Source: Burkholderiales bacterium PBB3
GTDB taxonomy: Bacteria; Pseudomonadota; Gammaproteobacteria; Burkholderiales; Burkholderiaceae_C
DNA length: 48,167 bases
Direction: 5' to 3'
Assembly: GCA_002256115.1 (NCBI GenBank)
Contig: NKIK01000035.1
Location: 1-48,167, forward strand
This document shows positions 25,282 through 34,363 of the stretch, one piece after another. Position 1 is the stretch's first letter; every line of letters begins with the position of its first letter. Under the pieces are notes generated by a model that saw only the letters and a program-made list of their open reading frames with translations, searched no databases and was not told the DNA's origin. The position numbers and the translations under genes were made by a program.

Positions 25282-25998
25282 CTAAGAGTAAGGCAATAGT
25301 GCCTTAGCGGCTTCGATACGCAAGTGCATTTCTACAGTTGGGTCGTTCATGACCCCAGTCAGGAAACGCTTGGCGTCTGAATCGCAGTGTTTGGTGGACG
25401 GTGGCACCACGGTAGTGCTGGATTGGTGGGTTGCTGAGATTCTTTCGACATCGGAAATAACCTGATCAAAGATCGCCTCAAACACCGATGCCTTGATAGA
25501 TTCAAGCGGTGCAAGAACTTTGGCCTGAGCTTCAACCCGTGGGGACACATCCAGTCCTGGCGAGTCGGCGAATATGGCTGCTAGGTCAGGGGCAACAAAA
25601 GCTGACCATAGCCCCGTGCTTTGCTGCAGAGCGGGTACCCACTGGGCATGCCGAGTTTCGGTGGGCAGCATGCTGATGCGCTCCGGCACGATATCACTCA
25701 GAAAGCGCTGACGCAGTGACTCCAAGAAGAACGACGCCTCCGCCGCAGAAACTGGTTCAGCCAGAGAGAACCACAGCTGGTAGCCGTCATTTCCAGTTAC
25801 CGCGATAGCCGGAGGCGGTAAACCCAGGTCGCTCTGTACACGCTGCCAAACTGTGGATACAAGGGACCAGTCTGCAGGGCGAGCGAGTTCCATCACCATG
25901 GCACGTACACGTCCGTCCACCGTCATTAAGCTTGGAGCGATGGCTGTCGCATCGTCAACAAGGTACAAGCGATGGAATTCAGTTTCGAGTGGGTTCAT
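25282..25998 (-). CDS. Hypothetical protein, possible degenerate primase-fold relative
   Basis: A 238-aa protein downstream of DNA polymerase II on the same strand (85-bp gap). The layout recalls archaeo-eukaryotic primase/prim-pol domains: an acidic LYLVDD near residues 11-16, then PPPAIAVTGNDGYQLWFSLAEPV at about 61-83, where prim-pol proteins have SGxGxHxYWxL. Here the usual His is Gln, so catalysis is doubtful. The C-terminal 90 residues are different and include TKHCDSDAKRFLTGVMNDP. I do not recognise the family with certainty. The ATG at 25998 was chosen because the longer frame upstream overlaps polB and is Arg/Ser-rich out-of-frame sequence. Confidence 0.5.
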   Translation of the reverse strand: MNPLETEFHRLYLVDDATAIAPSLMTVDGRVRAMVMELARPADWSLVSTVWQRVQSDLGLPPPAIAVTGNDGYQLWFSLAEPVSAAEASFFLESLRQRFLSDIVPERISMLPTETRHAQWVPALQQSTGLWSAFVAPDLAAIFADSPGLDVSPRVEAQAKVLAPLESIKASVFEAIFDQVISDVERISATHQSSTTVVPPSTKHCDSDAKRFLTGVMNDPTVEMHLRIEAAKALLPYS

Positions 25999-26083
25999 TC
26001 GGGGAATATACCGTGCGCGCCGCGCGCCAGTATCTACTTCGCACGAGGGCGTTGCCAGGCTGCCAACGGCGTCCGTCCGTGCG

Positions 26084-28462
26084 CTAAAAGAGGTCGTGCT
26101 GCGAGGAAGTGAGCGCTGCGAAGCTCTCTCCCAACGGCTGCAGGAGGGCATCTGCAATCGGCTTGAGCTGCTTGCTGAGGTAGTGCGCGTAGTCGACTCT
26201 GGACTGGCGGGCTTCCAGCGGCTCGGGGCCGTTGGTTGTCATCACATACTGAATCCAGCCGCCGTTCTGGTACTGCATGGGCCGGCCCATGCGGACGTTG
26301 TAGTCATCGGCATTCCGTGCCGCACGCACCTGCGGCGGCACGTTGACCAAGTAGTCACCCAGCCGGTGGCGAAGCCGTTTGCGGTAGATGAGCAGATCAT
26401 CCTTGGCACCTGCCAAAGTGGAGCGTGCATAGTCGGTCACGAACTCGCGATAGGGCTGGTCGTGGAAGATGCGTGAGAGCAGCCCCTCCTGGAACTGCCG
26501 CGCCAACAGAGTCCAGTCGCTGCGGGCCATTTCCAGGCCACGAAAGACCATCTCTTGCTTGCCCGCAGCGTCTGTGCTCAAGCCGGCATAGCGCTTCTTG
26601 CTACCCACTTCCGAGCCACGGATGGTGGGCATGAAGAACTTGGCATAGTGCGTATCGAATTCGATTTCGAGAAAATTCTCAAGGCCCTGTTCATCCTGCA
26701 GGGTTTTCGTCCACCAGGCGTTGATGTCGCGCACCAGTTCTGCGGCAACCGCATGTGCCTCCGCGTTGGTGTGGGTGCGGCCCAGCCAGATGAAGATGGA
26801 ATCCGTGTCGCCATATATGGCCTCGTAGCCACGGTCCTCCACAAACACCTGGGTGCGCTTCACGATCTCGTGCCCGCGCAGGGTCACGGCCGACACCAGT
26901 TCCGGGTTGAAGAAGCGGCATTCGCTGGCCCCCAGCACCCCAGCAAAGGAGTTCATCAGCAGCTTCAGGGTCTGTGACAGGGGTTCGTTCTTAAGCCGCT
27001 TGGCCTCATCGCGGCTGCGCGAGAGCGTGGTCACAATCTCCGGCAGGCAGTGTTTGTCGCGCGAGAACAGTGTCCCCATCGGGCCTTTGATCTGGGCTGC
27101 GGGGTCGTCAGCGTGTTGGCCCTCTGCATGGCCCACCGGGTCGACGCAGTAGGTGCGGATGATGGACGGGTACAGACTCTTGTAGTCCAGCACCACGACC
27201 GAATCGTAGAAGCCGGGCTTGGAGTCCATCACATAGCCGCCGGGGTAGGCCTTGCTCTGGATATCGCCCACGCTGGGCGCCACATAGCCCAGGCGGTGCA
27301 TGCGCGGCAGGTAGTGGTGGCTGAAGGCGGCGATAGAGCCACCAAAGTGGTCGGCAGCCAGGCCGGTCGTCTGGGCCCGCTCCATCACAAACTGCAGCAA
27401 TTGCGCTTTCTCAAAGATACGCAGCACCAGCTCGCAATCCCGGATGTTGTAAATGGCCAGTGCCGGTTTGTCGTCGCGGTAGCGCCGGTTGATCTCGGCC
27501 ATCTTGTCGTACTCGTCGCCTATGGCTTTGCCCTCGCCCAGCAGCGCCTGCGAGACGCTCTCCAGGCTGAACGATGGAAAGCTCCATACCGCTGCCCGCA
27601 ACGCCTCGATGCCATCGATGACGATACGGCCCGGAGTGGGGGCAAAGAGCTAACCTTGCTTGCCCGGATGCGTTCGCCATTTGATGGGCTGACCCTCCCG
27701 GCCCAGCAGCAGCGCGGTGCCATGCTGGTCAGCCGTCTTCTGCAGTATTCGCAGGTCGAACTGGATAACGCTCCAGCCCATGATGACGTCCGGGTCGTTG
27801 CGCGCAAACCAGCTGTTCAGGCTGTCGATCATGGCCTTGCGGGTAGGCAGGTAGATGAGCGCGAAGTCCAGAGGCCGCGCGGCCACAAGCGGTTCTGCGG
27901 GAGGCTCGCCCAGCATGAACACCACGCGCTCCGGCATGCCATCCAGCGCAATGGAATAGAGCTCCCCGTTTTCGCTGGTCTCTATGTCCAAAGACACGAG
28001 CTTTAGCGCCGGGCGATAGTCGGGCTCTGGCTTGAGCTTGCAGTCTACGACGGTGGATGATTCAACCCGGCCGCCTTCCACCGATACACCGGCGGTAATG
28101 AAGCGCTCCATCAGGTAGCGCTCGTGGGGGCGAATGTCGGCTTCCAGCAGGGGAATGTTGTGCGGCTGCAGCTTGCGTGCCAATTGCCCGAGCTGGCGAA
28201 ACCGCTTGGCGTACACGCCCAAAACGGGACCTTGCTGGAAGGTCTTGAGTTCCAGTTCGCGCAGCTCCACCCCTGGCATCGATGCCAGCTCTGCTTCCAC
28301 CGTCGCGCGAAACCGGGTCTCTACGAAGGCAACCGAGGTTTGTGCGGTCAGCAGCACTTTCAACGGTCCGGCGTCCGTGGCCAGCCAGTATTCAATTTCA
28401 GTGCCATTCGGCGTGTCCCACCAGCGGCGGGTCAGGATGAACCCTTTGAGTTTAGTGGGCAC
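26084..28462 (-). pseudogene. polB: DNA polymerase II interrupted by one in-frame amber codon
   Basis: Family B DNA polymerase II, 792 codons (E. coli PolB is 783 aa). The 3'-5' exonuclease motifs (D159-x-E161, Asp236, Y338-D342) and polymerase motifs (DYKSLYPS with Asp426, [15 protein letters not shown] with Asp562/Asp564, KKRYAGL) are intact and collinear with E. coli. A TAG at codon 271 (27650-27652) splits the gene in the same frame, between GKQG and [17 protein letters not shown], where relatives have an aromatic or other residue. No frameshift is involved. If real, the product is a 270-aa fragment without a polymerase domain; readthrough or a sequencing error would restore it. The start is GTG 28462, 35 bp after mipA. 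Confidence 0.88.
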
Positions 28463-28497
28463 TACAGGAGTTTGAGGTTGGGAATAAAGCCAGACAC

Positions 28498-29355
28498 TCA
28501 GCGTGCGGCCCTTTCCGTGGACTTGGCTAGGGTGTAGGCAAGGCCCACCCCCAGCGCAGTCGCATGGTTCTGTCGCACCAGCGGACTGCTCCCATTCGCG
28601 GCTCCTTCCAATGTTGCCCAGCGGGCAAATCCGAATACGCTGATGTCCGGCGTGATCGCCCGACTGAGATTCAGCGACAAGCGCGTCATGATCAAACCGG
28701 GTTGCGCGCTGTAGGCGGGCCGGGTGGCGGTGGCATAGACCGGTGCAACACCGTAAAAGGTGTCCGTGAGTCGTTGATCACCGAAGACCAGTCCCATGGA
28801 CGCCCCATAGCGCCACCCACTTTGGGGCCGCCCCACATAGATCAGTTCTGGCTCCAGTGAGACCCCTTTGTCGCGCAACTTGTCTGAGAGATCAAACACA
28901 CCGCGCAAAGCCAGTTCAGCGCGCCATCCATCCTTGCGGGTGACATCGCCCAGATACCACTTCAGCTTGGGGCCGAATTCAAACAGCGTGCCGAGGTCTG
29001 GCATGCCGTTGCGGGCATCTACTTCGTTGGAGTTGGAGCCAAACGCGCCCGCAAACCCCACGTCCAGCTCCAAGCTGTCGGTCTTCACGGCGCGAAGCCC
29101 TATGTTCCCCTCGTCGGCGCGCCAGTATTGGCCGCGGTAGATAAAGTAGGGCAAGACGAAGGCCCTTCCAATCTCCTGCGAAGACCCAGGGTAGGCCTGC
29201 TGGCGCAGACCGACGCCCAGGGCACCGACTTCCCAAAGTGCCGGTGCCTCGGGCGTTTGTGCGAATGCCTTGGGGGAAAACGCCAGTGCAGCGAGCAAAG
29301 CGAACTCTGGCAGAGGGCCGTATCGGCGTAGTTTCGCGGGAATGGGTGTGAACAT
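28498..29355 (-). CDS. MipA/OmpV family outer-membrane protein
   Basis: A 285-aa beta-barrel protein of the MipA/OmpV family. The signal peptide is MFTPIPAKLRRYG... with a hydrophobic core (FALLAALAF) and cleavage near AFA-QTP. It is followed by the family's alternating strands, such as YPGSSQEIGRAFVLPYFIYRG, FEFGPKLKWYLG and GWRYGASMGLVFGDQRLTD. Family members act in murein synthesis scaffolding (MipA) or as porin-like proteins; which applies is not clear. It lies upstream of polB in the same direction with a 35-bp gap, so polB may be transcribed with it. Confidence 0.8.
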   Translation of the reverse strand: MFTPIPAKLRRYGPLPEFALLAALAFSPKAFAQTPEAPALWEVGALGVGLRQQAYPGSSQEIGRAFVLPYFIYRGQYWRADEGNIGLRAVKTDSLELDVGFAGAFGSNSNEVDARNGMPDLGTLFEFGPKLKWYLGDVTRKDGWRAELALRGVFDLSDKLRDKGVSLEPELIYVGRPQSGWRYGASMGLVFGDQRLTDTFYGVAPVYATATRPAYSAQPGLIMTRLSLNLSRAITPDISVFGFARWATLEGAANGSSPLVRQNHATALGVGLAYTLAKSTERAAR

Positions 29356-29390
29356 ATGGGATGCTTTCGTGGGCGGAGATTTGAATGGTC

Positions 29391-29443
29391 AAAAGGCCAT
29401 TTGAGCTTATGGATAGTGCGGGAGCAGCTATAAAATTAAGAGC
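29391..29443 (+). repeat. Dispersed Comamonadaceae element, copy A
   Basis: Contains GGATAGTGCGGGAGCAGCTA followed by TAAAATTAAGAGC. The core TAGTGCGGGAGCAGCT is identical in copies B (inside icmF) and C (upstream of the toxin-antitoxin pair). Each copy ends in a short inverted repeat of the form GCT...AGC. Here it lies between mipA and the upstream hypothetical gene. Confidence 0.7.
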
Positions 29444-29523
29444 AATTTGGCGGGCGTCATCGCTGATCGCCCTGGACCTACGGCGTTTGCCCGCCCGCGA
29501 TCTTGACAGCCTGCTGCGCAGGC

Positions 29524-30036
29524 TCAGCCGTAGTGGGCAATGGGTTCAGGCAAGCCGTCGTCGGAATAAAGCTCGTAGGCATCCCATTCGTCTGCGCCAA
29601 AGTTCTCGTCACATTGCGCGGCAATGTCGTCAAAAGACGTAAATTCCACGCAAAACATCAGCGTACTAAATACCTGCCGATAAGAGCGCCCCGCGTCGTC
29701 GGTGAGCTCACCTGCCGGGTCGAAGATGTGCTGACAACAATGCACCCAAACGTACTGCCCCTCCAATTGGTCTTCTACGTCCAGCGCTCGTAAGGCATCA
29801 GCCTCGTCTGCCAGGCTCGGCCAAGTCTTGTGCACCCGAAAGCTTTGCCCGTGGCGGGGGTGGGCGGCGTCCAGCTCCAAGTCGATAGTTTTCCAATCCT
29901 TTGAAATCTGGTCCGCTACCTCGATCAGCTCTTCCCGCGTTATGTCGCCTTCCCAGTACACATCGGTAATGTGACGGGAGTTGTCAAAGTCGCCGTCCCA
30001 AAGACTGGCTTTGTGCTTCATGAGGTCTGCGTGCAT
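29524..30036 (-). CDS. Hypothetical acidic cytoplasmic protein
   Basis: A 170-aa protein with no family I recognise. It is very acidic (many Asp/Glu, e.g. TDDAGRSYRQ, DWKTIDLELDAAHP), lacks a signal peptide or membrane segment, and has two adjacent Cys in WVHCCQHIFDP. GGAG six bases upstream of the ATG at 30036 supports this start over the ATG at 30021. It is first in the minus-strand run leading to mipA, although the 168-bp gap with the dispersed repeat makes a shared transcript uncertain. Confidence 0.6.
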   Translation of the reverse strand: MHADLMKHKASLWDGDFDNSRHITDVYWEGDITREELIEVADQISKDWKTIDLELDAAHPRHGQSFRVHKTWPSLADEADALRALDVEDQLEGQYVWVHCCQHIFDPAGELTDDAGRSYRQVFSTLMFCVEFTSFDDIAAQCDENFGADEWDAYELYSDDGLPEPIAHYG

Positions 30037-30102
30037 GCGCTTCTCCGTGGTTGTTTGGGCTACTCTATCGCATGCGGGTCTGCCTGTGGTGCGTCAACAA
30101 CT

Positions 30103-30130
30103 TTGACTAAAGATAAGCGCACTGTATGTA
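30103..30130 (+). promoter_or_regulatory. Candidate promoter of the small zinc-knuckle gene
   Basis: TTGACT (30103-30108) and TATGTA (30125-30130) with a 16-bp spacer lie just upstream of the 69-aa gene. Weak -10 but a good -35. Confidence 0.4.
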
Positions 30131-30149
30131 TGCCTAGTAAAATAGCGGT

Positions 30150-30359
30150 ATGAGCAAGGCAATTAGCAAAACCAAAATTGTGGATGATGGACTTCGGTAC
30201 AAATCCAAGGTGTCGGGGTCCCCATTTGCGACCGCCCCCTATGCGGGCGCGGCCACCATGTCGTGCTTCCTGTGTGGGAAGCATCGCCCCCGCACTGAGC
30301 TGAAAAACCGCAATTTGATGGGGAAATCCCAGGCCGTTTGCGCCCCCAAGTGCGAATAG
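30150..30359 (+). CDS. Small four-cysteine (zinc-knuckle-like) protein
   Basis: A 69-aa basic protein with Cys39-x2-Cys42 (SCFLCGKHRPRTEL) and Cys64-x3-Cys68 at the very end (VCAPKCE), a spacing that could bind one zinc ion. The first 30 residues are flexible and Lys/Ser-rich. The coding potential is supported by the upstream promoter-like sequence and the conserved-looking knuckle; the ribosome site is poor. Similar short orphan proteins occur in Burkholderiales, but I cannot assign a function. Nucleic-acid binding would be a reasonable guess. Confidence 0.55.
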   Translation: MSKAISKTKIVDDGLRYKSKVSGSPFATAPYAGAATMSCFLCGKHRPRTELKNRNLMGKSQAVCAPKCE

Positions 30360-30378
30360 TTGGATTTCAGCCACGCGG

Positions 30379-32439
30379 TCAGGCCGTAACGGCTTCTACC
30401 TCCACCAAACAGTCATAAAATGTCGGCCCACGGCCCATATCGGTCAGCTTCTGGCTGGTAAGCTGGTTCACGTTGGTGCCGTCCAGGCCCAGCTTGCGCC
30501 ACCACACGCCCAAACCGTTGACCACGCCGGGGCGGGCACGTTTGGAGACCACGGCTTTGCAGCGCGACTCGCCCCGCGCATTGAAGACCCGCACCACATC
30601 GCCACTGGCAATCTGCCTTGCAGCAGCGTCGTCCGCGTGCATTTCCAGAATCGGTTCGCCCTCAATATCCCGCAAACTTTTGACATTCACAAAGGTGGAA
30701 TTGAGGAAATTGCGCGCTGGCGGTGAAATCATCGCCAGCGGGTAGGGACTACTTCCACCTGGGGCTTCGTAATTGGGCAAGTAGTTGGGCAGGGGGTCCT
30801 GGCCGCGCGCAGCCAGCCGCTCGCTGACAAACTCGCATTTGCCGGAGGGCGTGGGGAAGCCACCCTGGGCAAAGGGGGCCTCCGCCAGCTTCAGGGTGGC
30901 AAAGCCCTGCGCCAGCAATTGCGCATAGTCCACGGCATCGCCATAGGCCATGCGGCACAGTGCCTCATCGTCGTCCTGAAAGCAGGGGTCGTTCAAGCCC
31001 ATGCGCACGGCCAGTTCCCGAAAAATCTGGGTATTGGGCTTGGCCTCACCAAGCGGCGCTATGGCAGGGCGGTTCAAGAGTGCATCTGTGTGGCCGTAGC
31101 TCAAATGCACATCCCAATGCTCCAGTTGGGTAGTGGCGGGCAGGATGTAGTCGGCGTAGTCTGCCGTGTCGGTTTGAAAATGCTCCAGCACCACGGTGAA
31201 CAAGTCTTCGCGGGCAAAACCCTGCACGACCTTACCGGACTCGGGGGCTACGGCCACGGGGTTGCTGTTGTACACCACCACCGCCTCCACCGCAGGGCCA
31301 AAATCGGCAGACGCGGGACGCAGCAAGTCGTCGCCAATCGTGCTCATATTGATGGTGCGCGGCGTGCGGCCCGCCAGCAGGTCGGGGCGCTCCAGCGCCT
31401 GGCGTTGCACCGGGAACTGGCTGGAGCTGGACAACAGCACGCCGCCTGCGCGGTGGCGCCATGCACCCACTAGTGCGGGCAGGCAGGCGATGGCGCGCAC
31501 GGCATTGCCGCCACCCCGCACACGCTGCAGGCCGTAGTTCATGCGAATGGCCACCGGCTCACCGCGGGCCGCGGTTTCGCCGTAGTCTTTGGCCAGTGAT
31601 TGAATTTGCGCGACTGGCACGCTGCAGACTTCGGCTGCGCGCTCTGGCGGCCATTCCAGCGCGCGGGCTTTTAACGCGTCCCAGCCTACGGTGTGTTTTG
31701 CCAAGTAGTCGGTATCCAGCCATTCGTGCGTGATCAGCTCGTGCATCACCGCCAGCGCCAGCGCTGCGTCGGTGCCTGGCAGCAGCGCGATGTGCTCATG
31801 GCATTTATCGGCCGTCTCGGTGCGGCGGGGGTCGATGCAGATCAGCTTGGCACCGTTGCGCTTGGCCACCTGGGCGTAGCGCCAGAAGTGCAGATTGCTG
31901 CCAATCGAATTGCTGCCCCAAATCAGGATCAGCTTGGACTCGGCAAAAAACTCCACGCGCATGCCGACTTTGCCGCCCAGGGTTTGGGTCATACCCTCGC
32001 CACCGGCCGTGGCGCAGATGGTGCGATCTAGTAGCGACGCGCCCAGGGTGTTGAAGAAGCGTGCCGCAATGCTCTCGGCCTGCACCAGGCCCATGGTGCC
32101 CGCGTAGCTGTAAGGCAGGATGGCCTGACCGCTGTCGGGTCCGCGATTCGCAATCGCGCCCAGTCGGTTGGCGATATCGCTCAAGGCGCTGTCCCAGCTC
32201 ACGCGTTCAAATTGGCCTGAGCCCTTGGGGCCGGTGCGTTTGAGGGGATGCAGGATGCGCTCGGGGTGGTAGGTGCGTTCGGTATAGCGCGACACCTTGG
32301 TACACAGCGCGCCGTCGGTGTGGGGGTGGGCGGGATTGCCCTGCACCTTGATGGCGATGCCGTTTTGCACGGTGGTGACCATGGAACAAGTGTCGGGGCA
32401 GTCGTGCGGGCAGGCGCCCAGAACGGTAAATTCAGTCAT
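30379..32439 (-). CDS. Molybdopterin-dependent oxidoreductase
   Basis: A 686-aa DMSO-reductase superfamily enzyme. The N-terminal [4Fe-4S] site is C10-x3-C14-x3-C18-x27-C46. Molybdopterin-dinucleotide-binding segments follow (LIWGSNSIGSNLHFW, CIDPRRTETADKC, NYGLQRVRGGGNAVRAI). The C-terminal domain contains the molydopterin-binding fold (LEMHADDAAARQIASGDVVRVFN). No twin-arginine signal is seen at ATG 32439, so it is probably cytoplasmic. No electron-transfer or membrane subunit gene is adjacent, so substrate and partner are unknown. It is divergent from the amidohydrolase gene with only 37 bp between starts. Confidence 0.85.
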   Translation of the reverse strand: MTEFTVLGACPHDCPDTCSMVTTVQNGIAIKVQGNPAHPHTDGALCTKVSRYTERTYHPERILHPLKRTGPKGSGQFERVSWDSALSDIANRLGAIANRGPDSGQAILPYSYAGTMGLVQAESIAARFFNTLGASLLDRTICATAGGEGMTQTLGGKVGMRVEFFAESKLILIWGSNSIGSNLHFWRYAQVAKRNGAKLICIDPRRTETADKCHEHIALLPGTDAALALAVMHELITHEWLDTDYLAKHTVGWDALKARALEWPPERAAEVCSVPVAQIQSLAKDYGETAARGEPVAIRMNYGLQRVRGGGNAVRAIACLPALVGAWRHRAGGVLLSSSSQFPVQRQALERPDLLAGRTPRTINMSTIGDDLLRPASADFGPAVEAVVVYNSNPVAVAPESGKVVQGFAREDLFTVVLEHFQTDTADYADYILPATTQLEHWDVHLSYGHTDALLNRPAIAPLGEAKPNTQIFRELAVRMGLNDPCFQDDDEALCRMAYGDAVDYAQLLAQGFATLKLAEAPFAQGGFPTPSGKCEFVSERLAARGQDPLPNYLPNYEAPGGSSPYPLAMISPPARNFLNSTFVNVKSLRDIEGEPILEMHADDAAARQIASGDVVRVFNARGESRCKAVVSKRARPGVVNGLGVWWRKLGLDGTNVNQLTSQKLTDMGRGPTFYDCLVEVEAVTA

Positions 32440-32476
32440 GCTGGCAATGGTAATGGCTGCGGCGCAATAATGCCGC

Positions 32477-33685
32477 ATGAACCTCTCAGACCTGAACCTG
32501 ATTCCCGAACTGGTCGCCAGTGCCAGCACCATTGCCACCATCCGCCAAGACCTGCATGCGCACCCCGAGCTGTGCTTCCAGGAAGTACGCACCGCCGATG
32601 TAGTGGCCGCCAAGCTCACCGAGTGGGGCATCCCCATCTATCGCGGCATGGGCACCACTGGCGTGGTGGGCATCATCAAAGCGGGTACCAGCAGCCGTGC
32701 GCTGGCCTTGCGCGCCGATATGGATGCCCTGCCGATGCAGGAGTTCAACACTTTTGCCCACACCAGCCAGCACCCCGGCAAGATGCACGCCTGCGGCCAC
32801 GACGGCCACACCGCCATGCTGTTGGCGGCGGCCCAGCATTTGGCCCAGCACCGCAACTTTGACGGCACGGTGTACTTGGTGTTTCAGCCGGCCGAAGAAG
32901 GCGGTGGCGGCGCGCGCGAAATGATCAAGGACGGCCTGTTTGAGAAATTCCCGGTGGATGCCGTGTTTGGCATGCACAACTGGCCGGGCTCCGAGGTGGG
33001 CAAGTTTGCCGCCAGCGCCGGGCCGGTCATGGCCTCCAGCAATGAATTCAAGATCGTGATCCGCGGCAAAGGCGGCCACGCCGCCATGCCGCACAACGGC
33101 CTGGACCCGGTGCCGGTGGCCTGCCAGATGGTGCAGGCGTTTCAGACCATCATCAGTCGCAACAAGAAGCCGATTGAGGCAGGCGTGATCTCGGTCACGA
33201 TGATTCATGCCGGCGAGGCCACCAATGTGATCCCCGACAGTGTGGAGCTGCAGGGCACGGTGCGTACTTTCACTATCGAAGTGCTCGACATGATTGAACA
33301 GCGCATGCGCGACATGGCCCAGCACACGGCGGCAGCTTTTGGTATGACTTGCGAGTTTGAATTTGTGCGCAACTACCCACCCACCATCAACGCGCCCAAG
33401 GAAGCCGAGTTTGCGCGCCGGGTGATGGCCAGCATCGTGGGTGAAGCCAATGTAGGCCAGCAGGAGCCCACCATGGGCGCGGAAGACTTTGCCTACATGC
33501 TGATGGCCAAGCCCGGCTGCTACGCCTTTATTGCCAATGGCGATGGCGATCACCGCGCCATGGGCCACGGCGGCGGCCCCTGCATGCTGCACAACCCCAG
33601 CTACGATTTCAATGACCAATTGATACCGCTGGGGGCGACGTACTGGGTTCGGTTGGCAGAAGCCTGGCTTTCGCCCGCTCAGTGA
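32477..33685 (+). CDS. M20-family amidohydrolase (hippurate hydrolase-like)
   Basis: A 402-aa metallopeptidase-fold amidohydrolase of the M20D group (HipO/AbgA/IAA-amino acid hydrolase type). It has HAHPELCFQE near residue 30, RADMDALPMQE (80-89), and the metal-binding MHACGHDGHTAML with Cys106 and His108. The catalytic Glu pair is in FQPAEEGGGG, and GKGGHAAMPHNGLDPV begins the dimerisation domain. It cleaves N-acyl or N-aroyl amino acids. A hippurate-type activity would release benzoate, but no direct link with the gentisate cluster 29 kb away is shown. Confidence 0.88.
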   Translation: MNLSDLNLIPELVASASTIATIRQDLHAHPELCFQEVRTADVVAAKLTEWGIPIYRGMGTTGVVGIIKAGTSSRALALRADMDALPMQEFNTFAHTSQHPGKMHACGHDGHTAMLLAAAQHLAQHRNFDGTVYLVFQPAEEGGGGAREMIKDGLFEKFPVDAVFGMHNWPGSEVGKFAASAGPVMASSNEFKIVIRGKGGHAAMPHNGLDPVPVACQMVQAFQTIISRNKKPIEAGVISVTMIHAGEATNVIPDSVELQGTVRTFTIEVLDMIEQRMRDMAQHTAAAFGMTCEFEFVRNYPPTINAPKEAEFARRVMASIVGEANVGQQEPTMGAEDFAYMLMAKPGCYAFIANGDGDHRAMGHGGGPCMLHNPSYDFNDQLIPLGATYWVRLAEAWLSPAQ

Positions 33686-33724
33686 GTATGATAGAAATAT
33701 TATTACGTTCAGGGAATCGTCACC

Positions 33725-34330
33725 ATGTTTTGGCAAGCTGTAAATCCGCCTCCTAAACCGGAGGGGCTCCCCGCCGCCTCCAAACGCCGCATGGGCCTAG
33801 GGCAAATGCGCTACATCTTCGTGCACGATGATATTGAGATTGATGACCCGTCTCAAGATGTGTCCACACGGTACTTCAAGTCTCCGCGCGAGTATGGGTT
33901 TGCAGTGCGTGAGTACGATGGCGATAGAACCGCGTGGGCCCGCGATTTTGAAAATGGCACCATGCTGGTCACTAACGCGGCTGGGGACTCGCATGTGCTG
34001 TCGCCAAAGCTCCCGGCACGTATTCTTTTTCTAGACCCGAGCGGATATCCACTGCAAGACACCGGCTCGCTGCAGTCGGCGGACCACCGCGATGCAGAAG
34101 TGGTCAAGGTGCGTATGACCATCACCGCCACCTATGACCTTCAGGGTGCTGAGCCCGAAGCCGCCAGGTCAGCGTTGATTGCGCTGTTGGATGAAACGTT
34201 AGTCGACGCGATGCGTTTTTCAGAAGAAAAAGTGCAGCTTCTCGACCACACTTTTGAGTCCAGTAGCCTGCTTATCGACGAGCGCAAGGCTTCCAGCGAC
34301 ACCGATTTTTCCAAACTGCTGGACCTGTAG
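33725..34330 (+). CDS. Hypothetical protein
   Basis: A 201-aa cytoplasmic protein of unknown family, with no signal peptide. It starts MFWQAVNPPPKPEGLP, continues with an alternating beta pattern (MRYIFVHDDIEIDDP, FAVREYDGDRTAWARDF) and ends in an acidic helical tail. The upstream GGGAA is a moderate ribosome site. It is convergent with coaX; a GC hairpin lies between the two stops. Confidence 0.55.
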   Translation: MFWQAVNPPPKPEGLPAASKRRMGLGQMRYIFVHDDIEIDDPSQDVSTRYFKSPREYGFAVREYDGDRTAWARDFENGTMLVTNAAGDSHVLSPKLPARILFLDPSGYPLQDTGSLQSADHRDAEVVKVRMTITATYDLQGAEPEAARSALIALLDETLVDAMRFSEEKVQLLDHTFESSSLLIDERKASSDTDFSKLLDL

Positions 34331-34335
34331 GGCTC

Positions 34336-34350
34336 CGGCGCACCGCGCCG
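34336..34350. terminator. Short GC hairpin between convergent genes
   Basis: CGGCGC-ACC-GCGCCG forms a perfect 6-bp stem 6 bp after the hypothetical gene's stop and 14 bp before the coaX stop. A bidirectional terminator is plausible from position, though no long T-run follows. Confidence 0.4.
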
Positions 34351-34363
34351 ACCATAGCCTTAT

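Noticed and set aside
27601..27660. Frameshift as the cause of the split polB
   Set aside because: Both halves share one frame (28462 and 27601 differ by a multiple of three); only a TAG codon separates them.
26853..28006. Plus-strand frames opposite polB
   Set aside because: Overlap conserved polymerase motifs on the minus strand and show no family features.
32486..33736. 416-codon minus-strand frame opposite the M20 amidohydrolase
   Set aside because: Antisense shadow; the plus strand carries all M20 catalytic motifs.
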